DNA from: Hemerocallis citrina
Lineage: Eukaryota > Streptophyta > Magnoliopsida > Asparagales > Asphodelaceae
Direction of reading: 5' to 3'
NCBI GenBank assembly: GCA_017893485.1
Contig: JACEHZ010000369.1
Location: 806,001-870,000 of the forward strand
DNA: 64,000 nt
Below are positions 11,968 to 22,735 of the stretch, piece after piece. Positions within the stretch are counted from its first letter, which is position 1. Each line of letters starts with the position of its first letter. The notes beneath the pieces are model-generated. The model made no database searches and had not been told where the DNA came from. It saw only the letters and a list, made by a program, of their open reading frames with translations. The position numbers and the translations under genes are program-made.

Positions 11968-13481
11968 TGATGAGTGAAATTTATATATAATTTTTAGTAC
12001 TCTTTTGTGCATTAAAATTGTGAGTTCTCATTTGTTTCTTTGAAATTTATGTTATTTCTACTCAATATTATTTATTTGTTCATTTTTGTAGACATGATAT
12101 GGATATGTACAAAATATGAGCTTTTTTGGTGAAACCATGGAAGAAAACAAGGTTGAAGATTTCAAAATTTGAGCACTCAAATGCGCATGTTTACAAATTG
12201 GCCCATGGAAGAATCAATAAAAAAATATTTCGGTCAGCTGGGGGGTGGAATAAAATTTTGTAAAAAAATTCAAAGTTGAGTAGATTTAAATTAGGATTAG
12301 TTAGTTGATTAGTTTAAAATTTAATAGATTAATTTTAATCTATAGATTTTTAAATTAATTAATTAACTATCTAATAATAATTAAACTAACCATAATTATA
12401 ATTAGTCTACACCTACCCTAACCCTATTGAAATCGATATAAGAAGGAGGAGGGCAGAAGAGAAGCGGGGTAGGTTGGCGGCTGGGAAATAAAGAAAAAAG
12501 AAAAAAAAATAGGAGGGAGAAGGTTAGAGGTAGGTGGGCGGTTGTGCGTGGCGGCGCGAGTTCTGAGAAAAGAGAGAAAGTGGAAATTTGTGTGCGGCAC
12601 AACTTCCAAGGGGAGAGAAGAGGATTTCAGACGAGAGAGAAACAAAAGGAAGTGAAGTGCGCGGATCCTGAGGCTTTTCAATTTTGGTCTTCAAACAACA
12701 ATCGAGTTCTTTCTTTTCTTCTAATTTTTATTATGCAATCAAAGAACATGTTTATTAGTTACAAATTTATTATGAACTAATTTTATTTTTTTAGGGCTTT
12801 GATGTAGTCTAGTTTTGACAACACAATTCTAGTTTCATATTATTTTATTCGACTATTTTTACATGGTTGTGTGTTTAATTTTTGTTCTTAATGCTTACAA
12901 TTGTTTGTCTAACTTTTGTATGATTTATTGGATCGTGGAGAGACCGAGAGGTAATTTGTGATTTAGAACTATAGAATTAAACACTATTGATTAAGCGAAA
13001 TTAGAGATGATTTACTGCGATTAATATGACTATAAAGAAATTTATAGAACTTAATGAGTCTTCAATTAATTAAATTTACATAGAGATGACAAACTGTTAG
13101 TTGAGGATATTTTTGATGTTGTTCGAGAGAAAACATTGAATAATTAGGGAATTTTGGTCTACAACTTAGAAAAGTAAAATTTGTTGTTACATGAAATTAT
13201 GAATTGTGTGGGATTAACTAGGTGAAATCAAAAGCCCTAGAATTTATTTTGCTATTAACAAACAACAAAATTTTAGATTTTCATTCCTTTTAATTAGTTT
13301 ATTTCTTTCCTTAGTTTAATTTAGTATTAGTTGCTTTCTTTATCAAATATCAATTTTCCAAATAGTAGTCAATCTAGTGAATTTCGGTACTCAATAAAAT
13401 AACTAGTCCTTGTGGTTTCGACACTTTTTTCACTTAAACTATACTACTTGTTGGGATTTTGTACACTTGCAAATAATCACA
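11968..13481 (+). repeat. 3' LTR of gypsy element (1514 bp)
   Basis: Starts TGATGAGTGAAATT right after the polypurine tract and ends AATAATCACA. The last 360 bp match 1-360. It contains no coding sequence; the open frames near 12400-12780 overlap on both strands without motifs. Confidence 0.88.
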
Positions 13482-14387
13482 TAAATCATATCCCATGTTC
13501 CCACGTGTTGGCGGCTTGTGCATATCGTGCAATTGATTACAAGCCGTATGTCGATACATTTTATTCTACTAGTGCCCTAGCACATATATGGTCTCCCACC
13601 TTTCATCCAACACTAGATCCAGCATATTGGCATATTCTTAGTGGACCACGTCTCATTGTTGATATTGGCCTGAGTCATTCTAGGAAAGGACGGCCGAAGA
13701 CCACGAGAATTCGTAATGACATGGATGTAAGAGACGGGTCGAGCACGGGTACGGGGATGAATTGTAATACCCCAGATTTTTTAAAAATAATTCTTTTAAT
13801 ATTAATAAATGAATTTAAATGATTTTTGGTGATTTAATAATTTTTTTCCTGAAATTTACCTTTTTACACGTGCAAAACACGTGCAAATGTTTCCTTGGGA
13901 AATTCAAAGTCAAAAATTATTTTGGGGAAACCCATAAATTATTATTAGATATTATTTGCAAATTTTTTGGATTTTTCTGATAATTATTAGACTTATTTTC
14001 AAATATTACAAAAAGAGAGACTTTTGTACAAAATTACCACATAGAGTGAAAACTCCAGTTTTTTGGATTTTTGGGCTTGGCATGATGCCTAGTCAACTCA
14101 GATGTGAAGATTTTACTTTTTTTATAGTAAATTTTGTTTATTTTGCAAGTTTTGATGAAGAATGGTCTTTTTTGCGAAATTGCCACTTAGAGGGCAAAAA
14201 GTACAAATTCGTTTTTTAGGTTTTTAAAACAGTGCCGGCTGATAGTAGAGCGTTTGTTCTTGTTGTTAAATCTCAATTAAGATGGTTTTATTTAATTTCC
14301 AAGTATAAGGATTTATATATGTAAAGATATATTGAAAAGAGATATGTTGCAAATCTATTCAAAAACCCAAGATACCCTATTTCCGGC

Positions 14388-14397
14388 CTATATAAGG
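14388..14397 (+). promoter_or_regulatory. TATA box in solo LTR
   Basis: ctatataagg lies in the U3-like part of the LTR, about 625 bp from its 5' end, and is followed by GC-richer leader sequence (gtgaggtgcagccg). It supports plus orientation. Confidence 0.55.
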
Positions 14398-15338
14398 TGA
14401 GGTGCAGCCGTCTCTTTGCTGCACAACACAAAATGATTTCTTTATTATTATTTTCTTGGAGTTTCATAGCGTGGATCTTGGTTTTCTTGCGAAATGATGG
14501 ATTTTCTTATTTCTTTATTATCTTCGATTGATTCTTCAATAAGGTGAGTGACATATATTTGTTTTCTTATCTTTCTAAGCATGTTGTACTAGTATACCCA
14601 CTGTGCAAATTTCACAGACTTTACCAAAAAATATATTAAAACATCAATAACATTTTCAAAAAAAAACCGGCAGAACCACCCCATATTTACAACTTTTTTC
14701 CTGTATAATTATAATCCAACATATTAACATTCAACTATTATGTAGTAAAGCTTTGCACAGAAATCACAATATTCAAATGAAAATATTTGATGACAATAAG
14801 GCACTTCCAAACTCAATCCCAATAATCTTTCATACTTAAATCACAATTATATATACAACGGATAGCTTAAATAAATTGTTCACGATAATAAAAGAGTCCA
14901 ATCCAAACAGTTAAAATGCAAAATTCATTTTCTAAACAACTATTGTTTATAGCTACGTAAATACAAAAAAATAAAAAATAAAAAATGTACAAATTTCAAC
15001 ATTGTAGTATCAAAATATTTTAGTAAGTTCAACATGGAATCACATTATCGAGCAACGGAATTCTCCACACATGAACATCGCATGTCAGCCTACATAAAAA
15101 GAAAACATGAAACGGAAATTTAGTTAGATGCGTCACATCAAAAAATAATTATTTATATAGCGGCATGAACCAATTTGAATTGATATAAGACGGTACATAA
15201 AAGAAAAAAGAATAAATTAGACTTTGATAAACTCTACTAAGAAGACATTATGAGATTCTTAAATATAAAAATATTGTGTGCCAATAACTACTATTTTAAT
15301 CATTTGAATATTATTAGATTGTTGATGACATTTACCTT

Positions 15339-15671
15339 TCAATTAATTATCATGGAGTTATGCACTTCTTGAAGAACTTCTTGATATGCCACATTACGTG
15401 TACGATCATTAGTCTTTTGAGGATCATTTGAGTTATCTGTCAGTAATATCTTCAAGCCAGAACGGGAAGTGCAACCTGATAATGCTACATACAATTGACC
15501 GTGCATAAACACAGTTTTTTTAAGATAAACCCCAACGCTATGGAGAGTTTGGCCCTGACTCTTATTTATTGTCATAACAAATGCTAACTTTATAGGAAAT
15601 TGTCTTATTCTGAGGACAAATGGCCACCTGATTTCTGTAGGCGACATGCTCATTCTTTGAATATTATCCAA
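15339..15671 (-). pseudogene. Helitron helicase (PIF1-like) C-terminal fragment
   Basis: About 110 residues from the C-terminus of the Helitron Rep-helicase, the enzyme that drives rolling-circle transposition. The visible motif is LRIRQFPIKLAFVMTINKSQ (late SF1 helicase motif TINKSQGQT), followed by GVYLKK, HGQLYVALS and SGLKILL. The expected ALSR is ALSG here. The fragment stops near its natural C-terminus; upstream helicase motifs and the Rep domain are missing. This strand agrees with the CTAG end at 14589, so the helicase belongs to this Helitron. Confidence 0.88.
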
Positions 15672-15769
15672 ATTGAAAAATTACCCTCTATACAGTGTAT
15701 ATAATTGAATTTATCTAAATTAAAATGTAATTAAGCTTACACAGACTTAAGATTTGCAATGGGTGGGTC

Positions 15770-16080
15770 GCAACGGTGGAGGGTAGAGACGGGCAGGGAT
15801 GGCGAAGGGTGACGACGGCGAAACATGGAGGGTAGTGACGGGTGGGGGGGCAGCGAGGGGCGGCGACGGCGAAGTGATGGGTTTCGATGGGGGTGGTGAT
15901 GGGCAGGGGCGGGGACGACGAAGCGATGGGTGTCGATGGAAGGCAAAGACGGGCAGGGAGGCAACGAGAGGCGGGGGCAGCGACGGGTAGGGATGGGCGG
16001 AGGCAGTGATGGGCGACCAGTAGGGACGGACGAGTGAGGAGATTTGGGTGGGTTTTGGGGTAGGAGGGGTTAGGGTTTGT
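15770..16080. repeat. G-rich degenerate minisatellite
   Basis: Imperfect repeats around gatgggt, gacgggcagg and cggcgacggcgaag run through this stretch, far richer in G than its AT-rich surroundings. Open frames on both strands (15737-15990) come from the composition, not from a gene. Confidence 0.6.
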
Positions 16081-16147
16081 GCGTTTGATGGTGATGTGGT
16101 AGAAGAAAGTTTTTTATTTGTGTTTTTTAATTTAATTCTGTTTTGAC

Positions 16148-16380
16148 ATTTGATGTGGGCTGCACGTGTTAATTATCACTTTTGCTCTCCTTTCTCCATT
16201 TCAAAATGGAGAAAGGAAAGAGGGGTAGGCCTATTTGCTTGCTTAAGATATAGTATAATTTGATGTTGGCTGCACGTGTTAATTATGACTTTTTCTCTCC
16301 TTTCTCCATTTTGAAATGGAGAAAGTGAAATGGAGAAAGGAGAGAGAGGGTAGGCCTATTTGCTTAAGATGTAGTATAAT
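16148..16380. repeat. Tandem duplication with internal palindrome (two copies of about 115 bp)
   Basis: Both copies run from a gatgtgggctgcacgtgtta / gatgttggctgcacgtgtta start to tagtataat. Each holds an inverted repeat (tctcctttctccatt facing aatggagaaagg). The second copy carries an extra gaaatggagaaag unit. Its outer end is my candidate 5' terminus of the minus-strand Helitron. Confidence 0.7.
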
Positions 16381-17325
16381 GTGAGGATTCACCTATTAGA
16401 AAGCATGTTAGATGATGGCATGTAGATATAATGAATTTAGAATAGTAGATGAACTAAAAAGTGAATCTTTTCATGGAACTATACTATTGATAATTAAAAT
16501 CCTAATTTGATGATTTAAGAATTGTCAAGAACCTAATAGAAATCTTGGGTGTGTTGTTGTGCATTATAATCTTGCTGATTTGTTTGCATAAGATGAGTTG
16601 TATGTTGATTATTGCATAAAAATGATTAAAACATAACCTTACTGTGTATATAAGCATAGACTATGTTCATTATGTTTTGATGAATGAAACTTGATTATTT
16701 ACATGTTATATTTGCACATAACCATGGACAATTAATCTAACTAGTTGTAGATGTGTATAAGGAGTGGTAGAAGGATTTTTGAATCAAAAGAAATCAAGAT
16801 TTAATGTTTAAAAAAGGGGCTTTGTTTCGGGTCTGATTATACACAGACTGAAATTTGGATTTGTGATTTTGTGATGATTTCGATGGGATTTGATTTGTTT
16901 TAACACTGAGATTAAATTAAAACTTACACGACTCCTATACACTAATGCTTGATTCTTAGACACACACATATATATAGACATATATACACATATACACACA
17001 GATTCCTATGTTCTATTTTGAAGACTTTGTCGAAATGGATTTTTGATGTTTTCATGAAATCTTTGATTGGATCTGAGTTGTTTTTGGTACTGAGATTGTT
17101 TGAACATTATTGAGGAGATTTTAATGCTATACTGATGCTTAAACACTTGTAAGATAACATATCTATATAATAAAACACAAAGAAAGCTATCAAGTGGTTC
17201 TACTTCAATCCCCCCAAAATCAAAGGCCCAGATCTAACCTCACAAAACACATTTTCCCCCCAAAGTTCCCCCCAAAAACTCAAATTCAAATCCCCCACCC
17301 AAAACAACTCCTTTATTTATTTAAT

Positions 17326-17329
<4 letters not shown>

Positions 17330-17365
<36 letters not shown>
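17330..17365 (+). repeat. (CT)n microsatellite
   Basis: An uninterrupted CT run of about 36 bp inside Helitron A. A matching tract occurs in Helitron B at the same relative position. Confidence 0.95.
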
Positions 17366-17369
<4 letters not shown>

Positions 17370-17554
17370 TCAAAAAATTAAGAAAATAAAAATTTAGAAA
17401 AATTAAAAAAATAAAAAACTTAAAAACTTAAAATCTAAAAAATTAAAATTTTAAAAACTTTAAAAACAATTCAAAAAATTCAAAAACTTATAAAAAATAC
17501 AAAAATTTTTAAAAAAATAAATTAAAAAAATTAAAATTTATGTATATATATACA

Positions 17555-17960
17555 CTAGGTTTGCCCATTGACATGTGCCTACGGTACGTCTTCGGAACGA
17601 TACAGCTTGTTTGATCATATAAAATAGTTTTGAAGGTCCAGCAAATTAATTGAAGTAGCAAACACAGAGCAAAAAACATATTATATGATTTTTGCTATTT
17701 TTTTGAATTATTTTTAAAGTTTTTAAATTTTAATTTTTTTTTAGTTTTTAAAATTTTTCAAGTTTTTAAAATTTTGTTTTTTTTAATTTTTTGAATAGAA
17801 GAGGGAGGGAGAGAGAGAGAGAGGAAAAAAAATATAGGAGTTGTTTTGGGGAGAACTTTTGGAGGGAAAATATGTTTTGTAAGATTAGATCTGGGCCTTT
17901 AATTTTTGGGGAATTGAAGGAGAGCCACTTGATAGCTTTCTTTGTGTTTTATTATATAGA
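17555..17960 (-). mobile_element. Short non-autonomous Helitron nested inside Helitron A
   Basis: On the minus strand it starts TCTATATAATAAAACACAAAG (17960 downward) and ends at CTAG (17558-17555) behind a cgtaccgtaggcac-type hairpin. A and T flank it. At 406 bp it is close in size to Helitron B (480 bp) and shares both ends, so these are short deletion derivatives of the same family. Confidence 0.85.
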
Positions 17961-20324
17961 TATATATAAATTTTAAAAAATTATTTATTTAAAAAAAATT
18001 TAAAATTTAAAATTTTTTTAAATTAAAAGAAATTTTTTTTTTTCAAAATTAACAAAAAAATAACTTTTTTTAAAATTAAAAAAATTAAACTTTTCAAAAA
18101 AAACAAAATTAAAAAAGTTTAAAATTTTATAATTTAAATTTAAAATTCAAATATTTGATAATTTTGATAATTTTGAAATTTTGAAAATTTGAAAATTTGA
18201 AAATCTCAAAGCAAATCCAAATCCAAATCCAATGTCGAACCCGAATCAAGAGGTCGTCGCCGATATTGCTCCGCTGCTGATTCCGTATCGGTGACTCCCC
18301 TCCACCAAATCGAGCGCGAATATCGAGTGACTCCATATCGGCGACTCCCCTCCACCGAATCGAGTCTCTATATGCAATGCGAAGACTCTAATTTCATCCC
18401 ATTAACTGAATTCTCATTCTAATTTTTAATTTTGTGTGTGTGCAGGGGATTACTCATTTTTTTGCTTACTCGAATTTTGTGTGTGCATGGGATCTAAGTT
18501 CAAAGAGGAATGATTGTTTTATTTTTGGTTTTAAAACTTTTTAATTTAGTGATTTATTTGATGAGTTTTTTATTGGTTTTGATTTAAGGTGTACGCAAGT
18601 GAGAAATGGATTATTTGGTGGCCTCAATTTGGGCTTCCAAACCATAGCAGGACAGGTAAGCTGGCTAACAACCTAAAATAACTTGGCAAATATGCAACAT
18701 TAATTTCTTTATTACAAGAGAAAATATTATCGTGAAGTGTTCCCTTCACTGGTTATTAGAAACCATGGATAACATAACTTATAAGAACTTTTAGTGTATG
18801 TTTGGATATATATGATTGGGATGACTGGAGTTTACCAGTGAAGGGTGCAAACTCTCCGCTCAAGAAAGACAGCTAAAGTAAATTTTTTATTTATCCATTT
18901 TGATTTTTTTTTATAAAGGTGCAATGGGGAGACAAAGTAGAGATAAAAGAAATGATTAGCTTGGATTAGAGTTTTGAGAACTTCATAAATTTTATTTTGG
19001 TTGAAATAATTATAAGAGGTATTTCAATTGCAAACTGAGTCTCAGACAAAAAATATTTAGATTATTGGTATTGTAGATATCTTCACACCTGCACTTGCGT
19101 TACCATTGTATTTAAACATGCTCATAGTGGTTATGGGATTAGAGTAGGTTTTATGAAACCTATATGATAATGTCATTGCATAACTATTACAAGCATCTAA
19201 AAGTGATGCTGAAGTTAAAAAAAACTCTATGCAGTGTTTCTAACAAACTATATGCATTCCAAGTAAGTTCAAGCTAATGATCAAGAAGGCGATGATTGAG
19301 CTTAAAGGTCTCATATAATATGTTTGCTACTTCAATTAATTTGCTGGATCTCCAAAACTATTTTATATAATCAAACCAGGTGCACCGTTCCGAAGACGTG
19401 CCGTAGGCACGTGTCAACAGGCAAACCTAGTATATACAAATATGCACTTTTACTGATTTTTGAAGAATTTTGGTGAAAAATTACTCTTTTGAGATCTTGA
19501 TATGTTTTGATGTGTTTTATAAACTCCTATATGTTATACAAGTTATGTTTGATCATCTCAGGAAGTTTAATTTTGATTTTACAAAGTTTAATCGACGTAT
19601 CAGTCGAAACGTGCACAAAAAACCCCAACCTGGCTGTATAGCAGGTCACGGTCGAACGTCATGCTTCTATTTTGAGGATTTCTAATTGACAGTCGACTGC
19701 CCTTCTTGAGCGGTCGACCGTCAATTGCTATTTTGGCTGTTTTATTGAATTTTCTTCGATTCTTTTAAATGGTTATTTCCTCGATATTATGGATTATTGC
19801 TCTACTGTTTTAGATAATGTTTTTACTACAGATTACAGTATTTTTACAGAGAGTTATATTTTATTTATAATAGAATTTTAATTGTATTCTTATGACCTTA
19901 TTAAGTGAGTTATATGTGTTTTCAAAAGAATTGATGCTTTGGTGATATTCTACGACTTAAAAATATGATTTTCTGTTATTTAATGGATTTAATATTTTAT
20001 TTGAATTCTAGAATTTTATGAGTACATTATATAGATTTGGATTTTTGTTGGTTTAAGAAGTTTTCTTCATATAATCGTTTTGATGATAGATTTATGAGTT
20101 TTATTGAAAGTTTTGCTATTGATGGTTGAGTTATGAGTCTTTAGAGATTGAGTGGGGCCCTAACTACCGGCGGTTGATTTTGGTTGTTGTTCAATTGAGT
20201 TAAGCCCTGTAGGGTACACCAACTCTAAGAGATTCGCAATCTATTAAATAATTAATTAACCTAACAAGATAAGGACAGGAACTAGATGGTGACATGATGA
20301 AATGAGTGCAAACGTAAGTTATGG

Positions 20325-20610
20325 ACTCCAGGATGATCCAAGGAGTGAGACATTCCTCAGTTTTCTGAGACGATGGATGTATGGGCCACAAAGTGATCCG
20401 CGGAGTGGAATTGATCTTTAGTATTTCGAGGACGAGAGCGACGCTCATAGAATGTTTGTGCAATGAGGGTTCCAGGATGACCTGCGGAGTGAGGCAATCC
20501 CCAGTTTTTTGAGACGATGGACGTAAGGGCCGCAGAATGATCTGCGGAGTGAGATTGGCCTCTAGTATTCCAAGGGCGAGAACCGATACTTGCAGAATGT
20601 TTAAATCTCG
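20325..20610. repeat. Two-copy tandem repeat within solo LTR (about 145-165 bp unit)
   Basis: The block ccaggatga...gcggagtgag, then cagttttctgagacgatgga, then gagnnngacncttgcagaatgttt occurs twice with substitutions (first copy about 20329-20460, second about 20470-20605). It shows no coding and is a structural repeat of the LTR. Confidence 0.65.
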
Positions 20611-21527
20611 TAGTAGTCATCATAATAGGATTAGTTGCATAGCGGGGGATTTAACCCTATCAAGTGGAGAATGATAGGGGCTTGCATCGGACTTATGTAG
20701 AGTGGGATGCATAGAATTCGACAAGTATGCATTAGAGAGTCAGCATATAGCATTGGTATTTTCTTGACTTGGTTTTATGCATGTTGTTTCCTGTTTTTCT
20801 ACACTTGACACTTAATCTAGTTTCACTTGATGTTTTCATGTTTTATTTATTTTTATTTCTTATTTTATTTATTCTTGCTGTTGATACATGCTGTTTATGA
20901 CTCTATGCCTTATGTTTTATTCATGTTGCATTTATTTCTATGTCATTCACACCGTTATGGCTGACCCCTGTAGGTTTGAGGATTATGATTATCTCTAGTC
21001 TCATGTTTTACAGGTAGGTACCTATAGCTTGGGATTTGGATGCATGAGATAGAATGATGTTATGGCTTATGTAAATTGTAAAAGAATGTGTTGCAAAAGA
21101 AAGAATTTGTAATTCAAGGTGTTTGTTTTCCGCTGTGCTTTGTAAAGAATTAATGTAATAAAAGTTAAAAAATTTTATCTGTGTTTTGGCTATGTCTACT
21201 ATTACAATTGAGGTTGATGCTGGGAATTGTGCCACGTATTTCTGAGATATTATATTGAAAATTCGGGGCGCTACATGACTTGTTCCAAATGTAGTTTGAA
21301 AGGTCACAATATGCGCCGATGCCGGAAAAACTCAAGTCACACTTCATAGAGCTGCCAGACTAATTAAATTTGGCATTTATTTCAAACTCATGTTTCGGGT
21401 TATTGTGTTTTGTATTATATTGGTAATGAAATTTTGTTATGTATTATTTAGGTTATGGGTTTTTTTGGAAACAAACTCATTACATTTGTGGATTTTTATT
21501 ATGTACTATTTTGGTTGTTTGTGTATA

Positions 21528-21916
21528 GGCTAAATTTAAAAAAAAACCACACTAAGTTTTGGGTCAGTTTAAAAAAACTGCACTAAGTTTTTTTATTTTA
21601 TTTAAAAAGGACAAAAAACTTCAAAAAACTCCATTGGGTTAGTTACGGTTAGGGTTAGTTCGCGCGGGGGGGGGGGGGGGGGGGGGGGGGGTATTTATAC
21701 ATCTGTTTAGTTAAGTGATGTTTTTTTAAACACAAATGAAAGATGAATGTGGTTTTTTTAAACACAAATGAAAGATGAAGTGGTTTTTTTAAACCCTACC
21801 CTAACGCTAACTAACCCAGTGGAGTTTTTTGAAATTTTGTGTCCTTTAAAAAAAAAAATTAGTGTAGTTTTTTTAAACTGGCCCAAAACTTAGTGTGGTT
21901 TTTTTTAAATTTAGCC
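21528..21916. mobile_element. Mutator-type MITE (389 bp, 9-bp TSD)
   Basis: Long terminal inverted repeats of about 110 bp start GGCTAAATTTAAAAAAAACC at both ends. A 9-bp TSD, ttgtgtata, lies at 21519-21527 and 21917-21925. A 9-bp TSD with TIRs over 100 bp is typical of Mutator-like non-autonomous elements. The centre holds a 26-base G run (21666-21691). It lies downstream of the MULE transposase stop. Confidence 0.9.
21666..21691 (+). repeat. Poly-G tract (26 bases)
   Basis: An uninterrupted G run after cgcgc, at the centre of the MITE. It could form G-quadruplexes and its exact length is prone to assembly error. Confidence 0.9.
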
Positions 21917-21995
21917 TTGTGTATATGAACCCAAGGAAGACTGCTCTGGGATTATTTTGGTTGTTTCTGTGTATGAATGCAAGGAAGACTGCTCT

Positions 21996-22553
21996 GAAAA
22001 TATATGTATACAGGGAAGAGTTCCAAACGTTCAAAAACTGGATTGTGAAGAAAACAAGTCTCGCTATCACAGATAGCGATCCTGGTTCAACTAGGGTCAC
22101 TATCTGAGATAGCGACTGTAGAGAATTTCAATTTTTAGAGACTTCAAAGTCTCTAGAAATTGATATTCCCTACAGTCTCAATCTCAGATAGTGACCCTGG
22201 TTCAACTACGGTCGCTATCTGAGATAACAACTATGAGAAGTTCTAACTTCCAGAGACTTTGAAAGTCTCTGGAAATTTGAAACAACCACAGTCGATATCT
22301 CAGATAACGACCCTAGTTGAATCAGGGTCGTTATCTCAGGTTGAGACAGTGAGAAGTTCAAAGATAGCAACCATAGTTGAACCAGGATTGCTATCTGTGA
22401 TAGCGACTGTGAGAAGTTTTAACCTCCAGAGACTTTAAAGTTTCTAGAAAATTTGAACTCACCACAGTCGCTATCACAGATAGCGAGCCTAGTTATCTTC
22501 ACAAACCAGTTTGTGAACTTCTCAAACTCTTCCCTGTACACATATATTTTCAC
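21996..22553. repeat. Long foldback with internal palindromes
   Basis: Outer arms of about 85 bp pair: 21996-22085 (atatatgtatacagggaaga...) with the reverse complement of 22465-22553 (...tcttccctgtacacatatat). Between them, many short palindromes recur in both orientations: gctatctgagatagc, gctatcacagatagc, agagactttnaaagtctct and ggttcaactagggtc. The whole could fold into one long hairpin with side stems. It contains no coding. It could be a foldback element, a MULE terminal region, or a small-RNA-producing hairpin. Confidence 0.85.
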
Positions 22554-22559
22554 ACATTC

Positions 22560-22735
22560 TTACACATATCATCTCAAACTTACACATTCTCAACCCAGGT
22601 TTTCAACTTCTCAATCATCAAACTTTCATATCATTTCAAACACATACAAACCCAGGTTTTCAACTTCTCAATCTCAAATTTTCATATCATCTCAAACACG
22701 TACAAACCTAGGTTGACAAGATCTCAATCTCAAAC
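22560..22735 (+). repeat. Direct repeats (about 60 bp, three copies)
   Basis: The unit cccaggttttcaacttctca, followed by atcatcaaactttcatatca and tttcaaacacatacaaa, occurs three times with drift. It borders the 3' end of the minus-strand PMD remnant. Confidence 0.65.

Larger units (their letters stand above)
1..13481 (+). mobile_element. Non-autonomous Ty3/gypsy element (Athila-like), gag-protease only
   Basis: An LTR retrotransposon with the 3' end of its 5' LTR at 1-360 and a full 3' LTR at 11968-13481. A primer-binding site follows the 5' LTR and a purine-rich tract precedes the 3' LTR. The internal region holds a decayed gag and a retropepsin domain, but no reverse transcriptase, RNase H or integrase. 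After the protease the sequence runs into the 3' untranslated part typical of this group (a gaggcaaccca motif near 10739 and gaggacaagcaaaa near 11937). The lineage name is inferred from the PBS type and Gag/PR wording. By eye the two LTR segments differ at roughly 7 percent of 360 positions, making this the oldest LTR insertion whose LTRs can be compared. Its gag is split by a LINE. The 5' flank lies outside the window, so the TSD cannot be checked (the 3' flank begins taaat). Confidence 0.85.
14589..16379 (-). mobile_element. Helitron (minus strand) with helicase remnant
   Basis: Read on the minus strand, the 3' end is a hairpin (ctgtg/cacag stem around aaatttg), then 8 bases, then CTAG (14592-14589), with A before and T after. 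This is the canonical Helitron 3' terminus and A^T target. The 5' end is less sure: ttatactacatcttaagc at about 16379 resembles a Helitron 5' end with TC changed to TT. The 16148-16260 and 16263-16379 segments are a tandem duplication of that terminus. Inside are a PIF1-helicase C-terminal fragment and a G-rich minisatellite. It is inserted in the solo LTR. Confidence 0.72.
17162..19430 (+). mobile_element. Non-autonomous Helitron A
   Basis: Begins TCTATATAATAAAACACAAAG after an A. It ends with a perfect hairpin (acgtgcc-gta-ggcacgt), then gtcaacaggcaaac and CTAG before a T. These are classic Helitron ends with A^T insertion. No Rep or helicase sequence is present. The interior is AT-rich with a (CT)n tract at 17330-17365 and short GC-rich sequence at 18230-18370. 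Its right half (about 18600-19430) is nearly the reverse complement of 34040-34804, and its middle matches 58370-58830, so it belongs to the same family as Helitron C. Confidence 0.88.
13763..21275 (+). mobile_element. Solo LTR (about 3.4 kb) carrying nested Helitrons
   Basis: Terminal sequences TGTAATACCCC and GGGGCGCTACA are flanked by tgaat (13758-13762) and tgact (21276-21280), a 5-bp TSD with one change. The reading frame of the surrounding MULE shows tgact is the original. No gag, pol or second LTR was found inside. After removing Helitrons (14589-16379 and 17162-19430) about 3.45 kb remains, which fits a solo LTR of a gypsy element left by unequal recombination. A TATA box (14388-14397) and A-rich polyadenylation-like sequence near 21150-21170 agree with plus orientation. 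Confidence 0.8.
13488..21349 (+). pseudogene. MULE (Mutator-like) transposase C-terminal fragment, split by an LTR
   Basis: C-terminal end of a MuDR-type DDE transposase. Segment one (13488-13762) reads HIPCSHVLAACAYRAIDY (SWIM zinc-binding signature), FHPTLDPAYWHILSGP, and SRKGRPKTTRIRNDMD, the conserved KGRPK...RIRNEMD block. Segment two (21276-21349) reads MTCSKCSLKGHNMRRC, a C-x2-C-x4-H-x4-C knuckle, then a TAG stop at 21347-21349. The LTR at 13763-21275 lies between them with a 5-bp TSD. Removing the insertion with one TSD copy joins the two segments in frame at GTGM/TCSKC. The catalytic core is missing, having been lost or lying left of the gypsy element. Confidence 0.88.

Noticed and set aside
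12402..12780. Overlapping frames on both strands in the gypsy LTR
   Set aside because: They lie wholly in the LTR and have no similarity I recognise.
15737..15990. Arg/Gly-rich and Pro/His-rich frames
   Set aside because: They mirror a G-rich minisatellite on opposite strands; no domain.
17940..18130. AT-rich segment as a possible replication origin or matrix attachment site
   Set aside because: AT-richness alone is not evidence, and the stretch belongs to a Helitron interior.
21640..21810. Telomere-like gttaggg and accctaa words
   Set aside because: Only isolated words within the TIRs of a Mutator MITE, not a tandem TTTAGGG array.
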